Shown here: piece by piece, positions 52,401-64,000 of the stretch
Position numbering within the stretch: the stretch's first letter is position 1
How the letters are laid out: every line of letters starts with the position of its first letter
Assembly: GCA_013399895.1 (NCBI GenBank)
Contig: VXBA01004393.1
Span: forward strand, 62,001 to 126,000
DNA length: 64,000 nucleotides
Source of the DNA: Serilophus lunatus
Taxonomy: Eukaryota > Chordata > Aves > Passeriformes > Eurylaimidae
Reading direction: 5' to 3'
The notes under the pieces: generated by a model
Told to the model about the DNA's origin: nothing
Database searches by the model: none
The model's input: the letters and a program-made list of their open reading frames with translations, nothing else
Translations under genes and position numbers: made by a program

Positions 52401-53827
52401 TAGCTCCAAACATGCACACAGAGCAGGACAAATTAAACCTTGAAGGGAAAGGTAGAGACAAGTACCCAAAGCTTGACGCAGTGATACCTACATTGCTATC
52501 TCAGAACTTCAAGGGCCACAATTGCAGTTCAGAGCCAAGCTGATCATTTTCTGTCTGTTTACAGCCCTATTGATCAGCAGAGACTGAGCACCAGTGTTTC
52601 TAGATCAGCTTTTGTCCACCAGACTATTTTCCATAGTCAAGGAAATGCTCCTCTGGCAGCAAAGCTCGCAGCATGTCCACACCCCATTGCTCAAGCTTCA
52701 CAGTGTACTCTAATGAGGGTCAAAGATTTGCCGGCAGAGCTGATTTTTTATGAGTCCCTCAAAATATTTATTGGGAATTGTATTTGTCAGGCAATTAGTT
52801 CTGGTTGCAACCCCCTCCTTCTCAGTATTGTCCTGTCGATTGTGAGAAAAAATTTCCAGCCAATGGATTTTTTGGGAGGAGAGCATTTTGAATACCCTTT
52901 GTTGTCTGAGTGGCTTTTTAAAAAGTCAAAGGGTTTCACTGAAAAACTTCCTGTATATAAGAGTGACATTTTTTGCACATTTGAGGGGAAGAAAATAAGT
53001 CTTCCTTAAACTTTTTAAAAGCACCAACTTTTGTGAGGATTGTCGGAAACTGTTTTTAGCAGCCAGCCACCTTCTCATTTACTGTACCAAAAAAAAAAAA
53101 CAAAAAAAACCAGATAATTACTTTATTTCCTCCCTTGACCATATTTTCCATCCTCTCTTAGAAACTAATAAGGCCCATCTGCACAAAGTAGAAAACTCTC
53201 CAGGCAGTTCACTCTGCTCTGCTGCTGCTCACTCAACTGGTTTCCCTACAGGTGCCCATTGCCATCCTGTTTCTATCTATCAACTTTTTCCTTTGTTACA
53301 GCTTGTCAAGAGTCCATCCTCAGTTAATAAATCACTGAATCATTCCCTCTGTATGTTAATACCAAACTCTCTGAGAAGCTAAAAAGAAAAAAAGCCGATA
53401 GTGCACGGTCTGTCCTTTGAGCCTTTGTTAGTTATGGGCAAAAACAAACCCCATCCAAACCTAACCTTTGTGCTCTTGAAAAACCATTCTCATATTCCCT
53501 AAGCTGCCTACACGGCCGCTGCACTAGTGCCTGCATCCTCCGGGACCTGTCAGCAGCCTTATTCATTGAGGAGCCCAACTAATAGCGACCATCCACCTGC
53601 TCCAGGGTGACTCCATCTCTCCCCACTGCGATGCTTGCCGAGATGTGATCCTTGCCTATTGTCATGACCTTGTTTTATTGGATGTTCTAATAGAAGCTGA
53701 AATGGATATTAGCTGTAATTACTCATTCTGCAAGATTCTGTAGGTCACTCTTTGTACCAGAGTTGAGAACCTTCATTGTCTACATTGCTTAAATTACTGA
53801 ACATTGTGCCATCAGTTCTGAATTAGT
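49461..53827. other. non-coding stretch
   Basis: No gene is supported. A minus-strand frame of 139 codons (51595-52014) resembles no family. An A-rich tract interrupted by one C lies at 53089-53108. Confidence 0.55.
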
Positions 53828-53841
53828 GCTCATTAATGAGC
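53828..53841. repeat. perfect 14-bp palindrome with ATTAAT core
   Basis: GCTCATTAATGAGC reads identically on both strands. Palindromic TAAT cores are preferred by paired-type homeodomain dimers. It lies inside a non-repetitive block (about 53815-53940) that reads like a conserved non-coding element. Binding is inferred, not shown. Confidence 0.75.
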
Positions 53842-56800
53842 CTGTGGTTCGAGAAATTCCCTATTTATTATTCAGAGGCCAAGTATAATTCAGGCAGCTG
53901 CAATGCAACACTACTTGCCTGACTTTTGATCTGTGATGGAAAGGCCTGGGTTTGGTTTTATGTTAGGATTGGGGGATTTATTTGTGCAGAGGGGAGGCAC
54001 AGAGCAAGCAAAGAGGAATAGATTTTTTTTCCTCCTAGCCTGAATCTCTCTCTTAGGTACCAGACTTCTTACAATAAAGCAAACCTGGGTCTTTGGATGT
54101 ACTAATATCTACTTGGTTACTGAGTGGATAATTCCAAGATCATATTAAATTTCTCTATAATCCTGGAGATGACTGACCACTGCATTAACCCCCTGCACTA
54201 AGTACTCTCTTCCTCTGTCTTTCACTTTTGCACCTTCTTGTTCTCTCTCCTCAGCACACAAATCCCAAGCATTGACACATCGTTGGAGATTGTTAGTCCT
54301 CACTATTTTAAGCTATAATTATCTCTCTTATGTTTTCTAACACTTCCCCAAAAGGTTAAGCAGTGCTGAATTTGGCATGCAGCACAGTCAGATGCTACCC
54401 TATGAAGCTGATGTTGACAATGTACTGGGTCTATCTGATTTTCAGGGCACAGGCTTCACCTGCAGCAGCATCCCTGGGCCGAGCTCTCCAGAGACACTTT
54501 GGTCCCTTTGCTTTGGCCCACCAGCGGTACATTGCGCTGCGAATGACCTAATAGGGAAAAGATAGTATTTACTTTGAGGGTTTGAGGGGAATCTGGATAA
54601 GATCTTATTTTCTGCAGGAAAAAAAAGTGAGTGCCTGAAGATGTTCGATGCTTTTGAGGTGTTTGCTAATCAATGATGGCAGAACCCCGAGGGCAAGGGA
54701 GCCAGGAGGGAGCAGGCACCCTCTCAGCACTGCCGCTGGGCTCAGCACAGCAGGGCACTGCCAGGGATCTGCAGTCAATGACTGAGCATTTCTTGTGTCA
54801 ATAATTAACAAACATATCAATGTGATAACAGCAGGGGTGGAGATAAAGCTGGGTCTAAGACTATAATGGCTTAAAGGAGCACACCCTGCAAGAATGCCAA
54901 CAGACTGTGAGTCTGCTGTGTTTTGTCAGAGAAAGCAAAACAAGCACTGACTGCCTGGTATTATCCTCCTTCTGAAAAGAGACCTAAGCATTTTAGCTCT
55001 TTCGCCAAAAAAACCCCAGTTCTGTGGGGTTTGAAATCAGACTCATGAAATTCCTATGATACAAACCCCAAGAATATTTAATAAAATGACCGAGGTCTCC
55101 AGAGTTTCTCTCCCCCCTGCTCTGGAAATACCAGCATAATCTTCACTGTTTCTTGACTTGAAAATGGACCATGCTTGTTTTCTTGGCTAAATCAGTTTTG
55201 TTTAGGCAACATTTCACACTTAATTATCTATGGGGAATGGGGAACTTTCAGAGGAAAAGTCAAATTAGCAATTTTAATGCTAGAAAATTCTTGAAGAAGT
55301 GCGGCTTAGGTAATTGATAGGGACCTAATCTTTACAAGTTATAGCAATCTTTGAAGAGTTCCCAGCATATTTAACTTTATTCTGTAATTGTATGCTTGGG
55401 CTCTGAAGATATCTTAAGACTTGCTATTTATCTGCCTGGTGAGGCACAACACTTTCTTATTAAAAACATATCTATCATGGTTAATGACTTGATTTTTTTC
55501 CTTTAATACAGTACAATGACAGGTGTAAAGAGAAGATGAGCATCAGATGCTTGAGCAATATGCTCACTGTTTCAAGATGCCTTGAACATCAGCATTCCTT
55601 CATGGTGCCAGAGGAAAAAAAAAAGCTACACAGATTACACGCTTGTGTTAGATAGAAAATAGTACCATTTGCAGTTTCAGTTAAAAGCATGTTGAAGTGC
55701 ATATGGAAAATACCATTAGGAGGAACTCCAGAGCGCCTGAGTAAAATGGGTCATTAGGCTTTCGTTTGTTGGAGAGTGTCTCCCATCTGACAGTGCAGAA
55801 TGGTAGCATTTTTAGCAGCTTATGTTCCCAGTTACATTAAACAGACAAACAGATTGACTATTTTGCATTTCTCATTTGACAACAGCTTGTCTTCATTTGC
55901 AGCACACTGGTGGCTAAGCTGAAAGCATGGCGGATGAGTGTATCCAAGGTCCTGGTTTTGAATAACAGCAGATGCCAACGTTTAACTTCAAAATCAATCA
56001 ATTCTTTTTCCTGCATACGGATAAAAGGTCTAGTGAAGTGCCTGAAGGGGTTTTTCTGCTGTTTACAGCTGAAAATATATTAACAAAAAAATTCGTTACA
56101 AAACTTTCTGCCAGAGATGCGGATGCTGGTGATTTTATGGAAGTAGGTATGTGAGAAAGTGTTTCTAATTGAGAGGTACTGAAAACATTATGAGAGGCCT
56201 AGTGGAGCTTCATTTTCATACTCTAATGTGGAAAAGTGCTCAACCGCTGTTAGACCTCGGGCCAGACAACCCTGAGTAGATTTTGTGTGATCACCCCCTG
56301 TCCTGCCTGTGCTTTCTCACACCACCTCCAATGAGTACAATGAGCTGCAGCCACAGGAGTTTATAAATTAACTGTTTTTCAGATTCATGGAATATCTGGC
56401 CTGAAACCACTGTGGCACATAAATGCTTCTTCTCTAGGGATTTGTTAGGTGGGGAAGACTATGATAAAATGCATATGGGGTCAAATTTATTGAGAATATC
56501 CCATCCTGAAAGCAGCTGAAGCAGGCTTGGAGCCTCAGCTTCTCAGGAGAGTTGTGATTTGTCCCCCACAGAAGTGCGAAGCACTGTGATCTTGGGAGGT
56601 GCCAAGAAATTTAGTGTCTGTTACTCTTCCAAAAATGTGCAACTAGAGCATAGGATTAGAGGCTGGCACATACCACGTATCCATGGCTGGGTTCCTGGTA
56701 GAAGTGCAATAGCAATCCACATTTTCTTTTTAAACAGAGATGGGGTTATTCCCTCCCCTTTACACTACACTTGGTGATAGGACTCCCCGATGCAACCGTA

Positions 56801-58319
56801 GGATGCTCTCAAGTGAGAGCAAGATCCATCCCTTATCAGCAAGATTTAGCACTGTCCAGATAGTATGAGAGATTCATGAGATAGTAAAATGTAAGCAGTA
56901 GGGCAAAGGCCAATCCTGGTGCATTTGACAGGGAAGATGTAGGTCTGATTACAGCGTGAATTTTAAGTCTTTCTTCTTTTAAGTCAAATTCTCCTTTAAT
57001 AAGAGACATATTTTCTGCCCAATAGCAGAAAAGACAATAAAATCCAGCTCAAGGTGCTGGTGAATTCTCTCACAGTCATAAGAAAGCAAAGGAACAGCCT
57101 CTCTTGAGTTTTTTTGGTGTGCTTTGAAGGTTGTGGGTCCTCACCTTGCGGTGGTAGTTTGGGATATGAAGCCTGAACGGAAGAAGCCCAGCCCAACCGA
57201 CTAAAAGCATAAGGCAAAGCAACCTTTAGCTTCTCTAAAGTGGCTGCTTCTTAGAGCAGGTTTGGATTCTGGGTCTCCCAGGGCACTGTGTATGATCCTG
57301 GGGCCTTGACTCCAGCCTCTGATTTCAGGGAGTAAAAGCTAGACCTGACAACGTGCAACACTGAGCCTCTTCATCTTTTTTTTATTTAGTCTGAGGTCAA
57401 TGATTTTCTGCAGCCTGAGGGTGACAGGGAGAGTCTCCAGGGAGTGATAGTACAGGGGGAGGAAAAACACACCCGTGACACCCCTCAGCACTCCTGATGG
57501 AATGGTCTCCTTCTCCCATGAGAAGTTCAAAGGTTTTGGAAACTGCAAACAGCCACCAGTTCAGAAGCAAGTCAAAACGTGTCGGGGGAAACCTTTACCA
57601 CTGAAATATTTATTTCCTTCTCTTGCCCATCCTCCCTGAAGATTTCCCGCTTTAGCAGCTCTGATCACATACACAGAGCAAATACTGTTCAAGACCCTGA
57701 AATAACACCTGCAGCCAGAAATCCCTTATTAAAATAAATGGTAGGTTTTCATCCAGTTTTTTCTAGCCATAGTGAAGAAACAATTTCTTGGTTTTCTTTT
57801 TCATATAAAGATGCTGATGTAGAGCATTCTAAAATCCTTTGGATATGCCCATTTTGATGTCAGGTCAGTTATGTTAGATTCATATTTGAAGATCTGGCTT
57901 GGCACTGCAGGGAATGCAACAAGAAAAGCTAATTTTGAACCTGAAATAATTTTAGGAGAACACATCTGGGAGAAGACCTGTTGGTACTCCAAACATACAG
58001 ATAATCCCTCTGCAGAATAGCTTGCATTTACCATACAGACATATCTGGCATAGAAAATTAATGAAAAAAACGTGCTTCTACCTTATAATTTCCTACAGCA
58101 GTTTCCTTCTCTGCAGTTTAATTCATCAAATTTATGCATGAACCAAGGCTCATTGCATTGATCTCAGTGACGCTGCCATACTGCATTCACATAGGCTCTC
58201 TGTGGTGATCACACAAGTTGCTGCCTGCATTCCAGATACCCTGGCTTAGGCCAAGACTGCTTTGGGTCCCACACCTGCACACAGTCTGAGCACTGATTCC
58301 AAGGGATCTGCCAACTCAA
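53842..58319. other. non-coding stretch
   Basis: No gene is supported. A splice-acceptor-like T/C tract ending at 55511 is followed by 47 open codons of unknown character. An A run lies near 55615-55624. Confidence 0.55.
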
Positions 58320-58352
58320 CCAGACTCAATGATTCTTGAGGGATCAACTCAG

Positions 58353-58418
58353 TTGATCAATGGATTCAATGTTCCTCGTGGGTCCCTTCCAGCTTGGGTT
58401 GTTCTATGTTTCTATAAC
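58353..58418 (+). mobile_element. CR1 LINE 3'-end fragment
   Basis: GATTCAATGTTCCTCGTGGG followed by TCCCTTCCAGCTTGGGTTGT and TCTATGTTTCTATAAC matches the 3' terminus of CR1 in sense orientation, ending in a degenerate ATTCTATG repeat. Only about 65 bases are clear. The 33 bases before it (58320-58352) contain a partial second copy of the same motif (ACTCAATGATTCTTGAGGG), so the end may be duplicated and the element may start at about 58320. Confidence 0.82.
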
Positions 58419-61400
58419 TGGCACTGATTTTCTGGGGTTTTCACATGAGAAGGAAAAACACTATGCTTGGGGGCCCATAAAAGGCAGTGAGAGTTGACTA
58501 GTCAGTACCTAGTCCAAAAGCCTTGGGGAATTACTGCTTGGGATTTTCCAAATTTCTTATTTCTCTAAGCTGTCAACCTCTATTCTGCCAGAAGAAGGCC
58601 CAGCATCAAAAGGGTCCTTTATCCCTCTCCTGCAACAGAGTTTTGCTTAATAGACTCTATTATATGCTCCCTGATAACCAAATCTCCCTGTCTATTCTGC
58701 CAGATTCATTTTAACCAGCCCAGCAAACCACCAGAGTACAGCCAGCATGTGGCTGTGTAATGGGCTGGAGAATCATTCCTGCTCTACTCCTGTGCACAAA
58801 GAGGCGCAGACAGGGTTTAGACTCTGGAAAGTAAGGCTCTTTCCACTGGAATATATTTTGTTCCATTTCCTTCAAGTATCTTGAGATTCCTGCAGAACTG
58901 TCTCTTGTTGTGACTGCATTTAATGCTCTGCATTTCTGTCCGTTCATAATTTGATGCTGGTGTCTGCAGTCTGTTGTTATTAAGTGTATGTAGTGATTAG
59001 AAGGAAAGAACAAGAGATTAGAGGAAGCCAAGAGCTATCTGAAGCACACAAAAAGAAAAAAAAAGAATGAGAAAACACTTTCAAGGCCACTGTAGTATGA
59101 GAGGTCTCAGCATGTGGTCGAAAGATATAAGCAACTAAAAAGTTTGACAAAGGCCACTGCTTGGGCTGCTCGTATGATTGTTTCACAGTAGAAAGAGAAT
59201 AATATTGATTCCCAAAAGGCTGTCTGTCTTAGAGCTGTGTCTTTTAATAGGCAATAGTATATAGTGTTTTTGACAGAAATATTAAGGAATAGCTATAAAA
59301 AGTACCACCGTTTAAATGACCATGTATTCTTTCTTCTCACTCTTTTAAAATAATTGTTGCCGTTGTTAGGATGTGTATTTAGAGCTCTTTGTTGTCTTAA
59401 TGGAGACTAAAACATGTGTAGAGTTTGGCGTTTGCTTTTTTATTCATCAGCTGAATAAAAAAAGCCAAGCAGACAAAGCATTTGTAGTGCAAGAGTGGAG
59501 TGCAAATCCCTCCCTGTAAGCTGAACAAAAAAGCTCATTAAGAGGAGGTGGGATTTCCTGGTCACAGCTTTTAACTAAAGGGCAAAGGTCTCCTGTTAAG
59601 TACCATACAGTCTAAACAGGGCTGTGTAAAATTATGGGGAGGGGGGGAGAGTCAAATATTTGTTCTTAATTCTCAAGTTAGTTTATCCAAAGTGGCAACC
59701 AGGGAAGTGTTGGGAATGATTAAATGGCTGCATTGAGGCTACAAATTGCTGCTACTTGCTTTTGTAGCTGGACTTGTTGCAGTTGAGTGATGTCGCCCAT
59801 CAGTGCATTGTGTGCACAGTAAAACAGTCGAGCAGTGACAGATAGACTGAAACTCAGAGCTACTCCATCACTGCTGAAGGATCCTGCTCACTGGGAATTG
59901 AGAATGAGCACAAGCCATGCACACTGCTCAGGAACAGCTGCTTTCACTCCAGCCCAGCTCCTCAGCTGTCTGGGACAAGCAGCAACTAGTAAATAAGCGT
60001 TATCTCTGATCTCACTGGGGAGGAGAGCCAAACAAAACACAAGAAAAATAAATAATTTGGCAAAATGCTCCACTGATAGGTCTAGATGCTCAGATTGTAA
60101 ACTTCCCAGCCAATAGTTCTCAGCATCAAGCGAGAAGATGACTTGCAACAAGAGCCTGAGGTAGCAGTGCTGGGCGCCAGCTGGGAATGTGCACAAAGTG
60201 CCCTCACAAGGAGGCACTGAAACCACAGCTCAGTCCACCCATACTATGGCTGCAGAAGCAGGGCAGAACCTGGACTGTCGGGACCAGGACTTGTTTGAAC
60301 ACCAGTTTGCAAACGCCGTGTCTCACAATCAAATGCTCCCACAAAAAAGGTGAGAAAAGGTGATCTTAGAGATATGATGGCTGAGAGCAAGAGCAGCAAG
60401 GGCCTGAGAAAGCATAAGCATGCTTTGGGAAAAAATATAAGATTCTGGCCAATGGATCTGGTCCAGCGTGAGTCCTTCCCTTCTGTGCTTGGCTCAGTCT
60501 TGAGCAGTCTGTTCAGGACAAAGTCTTTGTCACATAAGCAAGGGTTTATCAGCAGGATGGCGTGGGTCCTGTGCGGCATCTGTCACGCAAACATAGAGAA
60601 GCAGCACCGTTTAAGAGATGCTCGGGCCAAATTTGTTCAGTTCTGTCCTTCACAATCTTGCTCTGCCTGTCCACCAAAAGGGCAGGTCCCTCCTTTGTCA
60701 CTGCACCAAAGGAGAGGGCAGGAGGGGGAGGGAGCAACATCCCCAGCATCTTGTCCCCACTCATCTCTTTCTGCCTGTTTCCTTCTGCGGTTTCACACCT
60801 CTGCTTACCGGTGTGCTGCTTGCTGGTGTGTTGGGTTACTGTTTTGGTTGCTTTGTTGATCGGAAAAGACGACATACAAGCATAGTAGCCAAGTAGATGC
60901 AAAGGTTTAGAAGACTCAGTTCTGGGAACAGGTTTATTTTGGGCTGGAAAATAAATGGAAATTTAGTTTATACAGATTTCTGTCACTAACTATAGAATCA
61001 GCAAATTTTGTGTATGGGTTCATAATGAAATTGAAATGGCTGAGGCTTAATATGCATTGTGAGCTCTAATTGAAGGCATTAATTCACATTAAAGCCAAAT
61101 TCTTCCAATCCCGTGTTAAACGGAAATCAGGAAGAAGTAGGTAAGCAGCGTGGATATAATTTGGCATTCTTTCTGAACCACCGATTAGCATTTGAGTCCA
61201 ATCCTCTGCAAAAAACTCATTAATGGGCAATTAATTATTCTTCATAATTTGTACCTGCACTTCACTACATGCAGAACAGTAGCACCTACATCAAATATTG
61301 GTACAAAATCAAAATAAAATGAAGCCACACTGAAGACATCAGTTGTGCCAAACAGAACTTGAGTGTAAATGTCTGTACTGACGTCAGCCCCCTATTTGTT

Positions 61401-62608
61401 CGCATAACGAAATCTATCCCATGGAAGACCTAAAAGTATCTCATCATGAAGTTTTGAACTCTCCCCTGTAATTTTTTCATTTCAAGGATGAATTTTGGTG
61501 CTTCTATTTTTGTACACATTCCAGTTTTAGTCATAAGCCAAGATGGTTGACGACGGACAGGTATGTGCACGAACACCCTTGTGCTCTGAGCATAACTGGA
61601 ACAGCCCAGTATCAGGACATTGTATTGGACAAACAAGAAACTGTCAAGTTAGATGAAGTCCTATTCTAGAATTAAGAGCTTTTTTACCTTTAAAAAAATT
61701 GATGTGGTTTTTGCTCAAACCTGGCTTTTTTTTTTTCCTTTGGCTTCTAGTGGAAAAAAAAGGCAGAAAATTGAATGTCAAAGAGAAACTCAGAAGGTGA
61801 AATAACCCATGTGAACTGAAACCAGAAACAGCTCACACAAACCTGCTGAGAAGCAAAACTGCCTTTGCTCAGCCATATATCAACTCATTGTCTTTTTTTA
61901 TTATTATTATTTATTTATATCTCAGGAGCTTCAGGAAGCCAAAATCCTTACAGTTTCTTGGGTGCATGGAAGTCAGGTTACAAAGGAGAGAGGGAAAGGG
62001 GGAGAAGGATATCAAGGAGAGAGAGAGAGAGGTTTCAAGGCAGCAGGCAAAGTGGAAAAAATCATGTATTATGCTGTTGTAAACAAGAGGAAGCTGAAAG
62101 TGGCTGCATGACCCAAGGGCAAACAGGATGTCTGTTAGGGTTGGAAAACAAACATGGGTCTCCTGTGTAACCCTGCTGAAAGTGACTTTTGAACCCAGGT
62201 GCTCAAGAGAAAAAGTGCAGATGTTAGAGCAGGAGACCACATAGAAACAGGTGTCAGTACAACTGGTTCACCTGGGAAGTAATGCAGTTTTGATGTGAGT
62301 TAGTAAGACAATATGGATTTTTGAGGAGAAAGGCTGTGGTGAAAAGCCTCCAGTCCTGGGTAACTAAATGAACCACACTGAAGATGCAGCACATACCTTC
62401 TGGCAATGGGAAGGGTTGGTTGAGAACTTATGAGCAGCAGCATAGAGTCTGAGAGTGCATAGGTGGACAGCAGGAACTGGATGTCCTCCAAACCTTAAAC
62501 TGAAGCTGAGGACTTCATATTTTTTAACTTTTTTCTTGAAATAAGAAAGTGCAAATATCTGATCATAATTTATTGTGATAATTTTATGGGCAATAGAACA
62601 AGTATCCA
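58419..62608. other. non-coding stretch with simple repeats
   Basis: No gene is supported. The longest open frame of the window (169 codons, 60350-60859) lies here but is overlapped by 107- and 92-codon plus-strand frames and a 117-codon minus-strand frame. It has no recognisable domain. A G run lies near 59641-59647. A TTA/TTTA tract (61894-61917) and a purine-rich GA tract (61982-62040) are close together. TAAT-rich, conserved-element-like sequence occupies 61170-61265. Confidence 0.55.
61982..62040 (+). repeat. purine-rich tract with (GA)n core
   Basis: A purine-dominated block with a continuous GA run at 62017-62031. It is a decayed microsatellite. Confidence 0.85.
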
Positions 62609-63178
62609 AGAATCATAGGATGATAAAAAGGCTTGGATTGGAAGAGACCTTAAAGATCATCTAGTTCCAACTCCCACCCCATGAGCAGGGATGTCAGAGA
62701 CCAGGTTGCTAAAAGCCCCATCCAACAGGGCCTTGAACACTTCCAGGGATGGAGCATTCACAGCTTCCCTGGGTAACCTGTGCTAGTGCCTCACCACCCT
62801 CACAATAAAGAATTTAATCCTAACATCTAATCCAAAACTCTCCTCTCTTAGTTAAAAAACATTTTCCCTTATCCTAGCACTCTCTGCTTATGTAAAAATT
62901 CACTCTCATTATTTTTTATAACACAATTTAAGTACTAGAAAGCTGCAATGAGGTTTTTTCAGAGTCTCCTCTTTTCTAGGCTGAACAGCCCCAGCTCTCT
63001 CAACTTGTCTCCATAGCAGAGGTGCTCCAGCGCCCTGAGCATCTTCATGGCCTCTTCTGGACTCACTCCAACAGATCTACATCTTGCCTGTGCAGACAAC
63101 CCCAGACCTAGATGCAGGACTCCAAGTGGAGTCTCAAGGGTAGAGCTGATGGGGAGAATCACCTCCCTTTACCTGCTC
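62609..63178 (-). mobile_element. CR1 LINE 3' fragment, about 570 bp
   Basis: The plus strand opens with AGAATCATAGGATGATAAAA, TTGGAAGAGACCTTAAAGAT and CATCTAGTTCCAACTCCCAC, then CCTTGAACACTTCCAGGGAT, GGCTGAACAGCCCCAGCTCT and ATGCAGGACTCCAAGTGGAG, all in the order of an inverted avian CR1. On the minus strand a residual reading frame (62959-63162) still spells LRELGLFSLEKRRL, the hallmark of the C-terminal end of CR1 ORF2 (the endonuclease/reverse transcriptase protein), then stops. The reverse transcriptase catalytic domain is not present. The copy is 5'-truncated near 63178, carries many substitutions and cannot move by itself. It is the longest and clearest repeat in the window. Confidence 0.96.
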
Positions 63179-64000
63179 ATTTCTGTGCTTGGCTCAAATG
63201 TGATTTTTACCACTGAAGCAATGTTTTTGTGAGGAGCTGGCTGTGCCCACTGGTTGCTCAGGCCTTTAGGCATTTGCCCCCAGGAAATAACAAATCTGTG
63301 ATAAGTGCCACAGTCACACTAAAAGGATCCATTTCTGGAACCTTTGCAGGAGATCTTGAGCCTCCTGAGGTGCCAGGTGGATAAATCGAAGGGATAGACA
63401 AGCCAAGTATCTTACCTTGCCATGTTCTGCCATCATCTGAGGAAACAAAGTGCACCAATTTGGGTTATTGTCTGATTCTCTCCAAGTGCAAGGGGGACAG
63501 CAAGGCCTTTTGTCTCTGATGTTTTACACAGCATGAGATGCACATTTTAAACACCTTGCAAGGTTGTAAGCTGACATAGCTCAGGGGAAAGCTAACCAAG
63601 TAGGGCCAGTGATTCTTCTTAATAAATATGAATAATTCTGAAAACTAATTCACTGAATAAAGAAATCCAAGAAGATAGGCTAGATAATTTTTGGACATGA
63701 GAGAATGTTTCTGATGGCTCCCTCAGGTAATAATGAAGGAACTGAGGTGATCAAAGGCTGTGATGTCTTCTAGAGCCAGAGCCAGTTATATCAACCTGCT
63801 GGAAAAACACAAAGTAGGTAATCAGAGATCCTTGAAGAAAGAAATAATTTTACAGCATTCAACTACTGAGTTATTTGTAAGAAAGTAGTTTAAAAATTGG
63901 AAAAGGGGAAAGGTTTTGAAAATATTTTCATTATTTATTAATTATTGTTTCAGTAATGCCTGCCATCTTGACTTACAACTGATTGACTATGTGCAGTACA
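63179..64000. other. non-coding stretch
   Basis: Nothing recognised beyond AT-rich unique sequence. Confidence 0.6.

Noticed and set aside
60350..60859. 169-codon plus-strand open frame, the longest in the window
   Set aside because: It overlaps three other frames of 92-117 codons on both strands, shows no domain, signal or family resemblance, and fits chance in a moderately GC-rich patch.
1..64000. Endogenous retrovirus, tRNA, rRNA, snRNA or CRISPR signals
   Set aside because: Looked for paired long terminal repeats, primer-binding-site-like sequence, conserved RNA-gene motifs and regularly spaced direct repeats; none was seen by eye.

Overview
The window looks like nuclear DNA from a bird, or less likely another archosaur or turtle relative. 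It is AT-rich with very few CpGs. Its only securely recognisable genes or elements are fragments of CR1 non-LTR retrotransposons, whose 3' ends carry the ATTCTATG-type terminal motif. There is no bacterial-style gene packing, no operon, no CRISPR array and no rRNA or tRNA gene that I could see. The species cannot be resolved.

I support no protein-coding gene. Open frames run to at most about 169 codons, overlap each other on both strands, match no family I recognise and lack convincing paired splice sites. The simplest reading is intergenic DNA or the inside of a very large intron. Four CR1 pieces are placed: about 575-650 (minus), 43326-43668 (minus), 58353-58418 (plus, perhaps from 58320) and 62609-63178 (minus). 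All are truncated at the 5' end and mutated. Two weaker motif matches (4957-5035 and 33058-33095) may be relics of a much older amniote repeat.

Layout: 1-31800 is AT-rich non-coding sequence with homopolymer runs, one hairpin (18722-18756) and some blocks that read like conserved non-coding elements. At 31850-32760 CpGs suddenly become frequent, together with a TATA-like stretch; this is the best candidate for a promoter or first exon. It is followed at once by a perfect 14-bp-arm cruciform and a TG/TA microsatellite. A second CpG-enriched patch lies at 38920-39400. The stretch 42648-42838 is almost pure pyrimidine on the plus strand. At 45808-45838 there is a perfect 14-bp-arm, 3-nt-loop hairpin. 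From 44.6 to 61.3 kb there are several TAAT-rich blocks, including a 14-bp palindrome and a pair of identical homeodomain-type octamers 29 bp apart.

If the window works as a unit, the likeliest role is regulatory: one or two CpG-enriched promoter or enhancer patches within a field of candidate developmental enhancers. That is inference from composition and motifs. Cross-species alignment, RNA and chromatin data would decide it.
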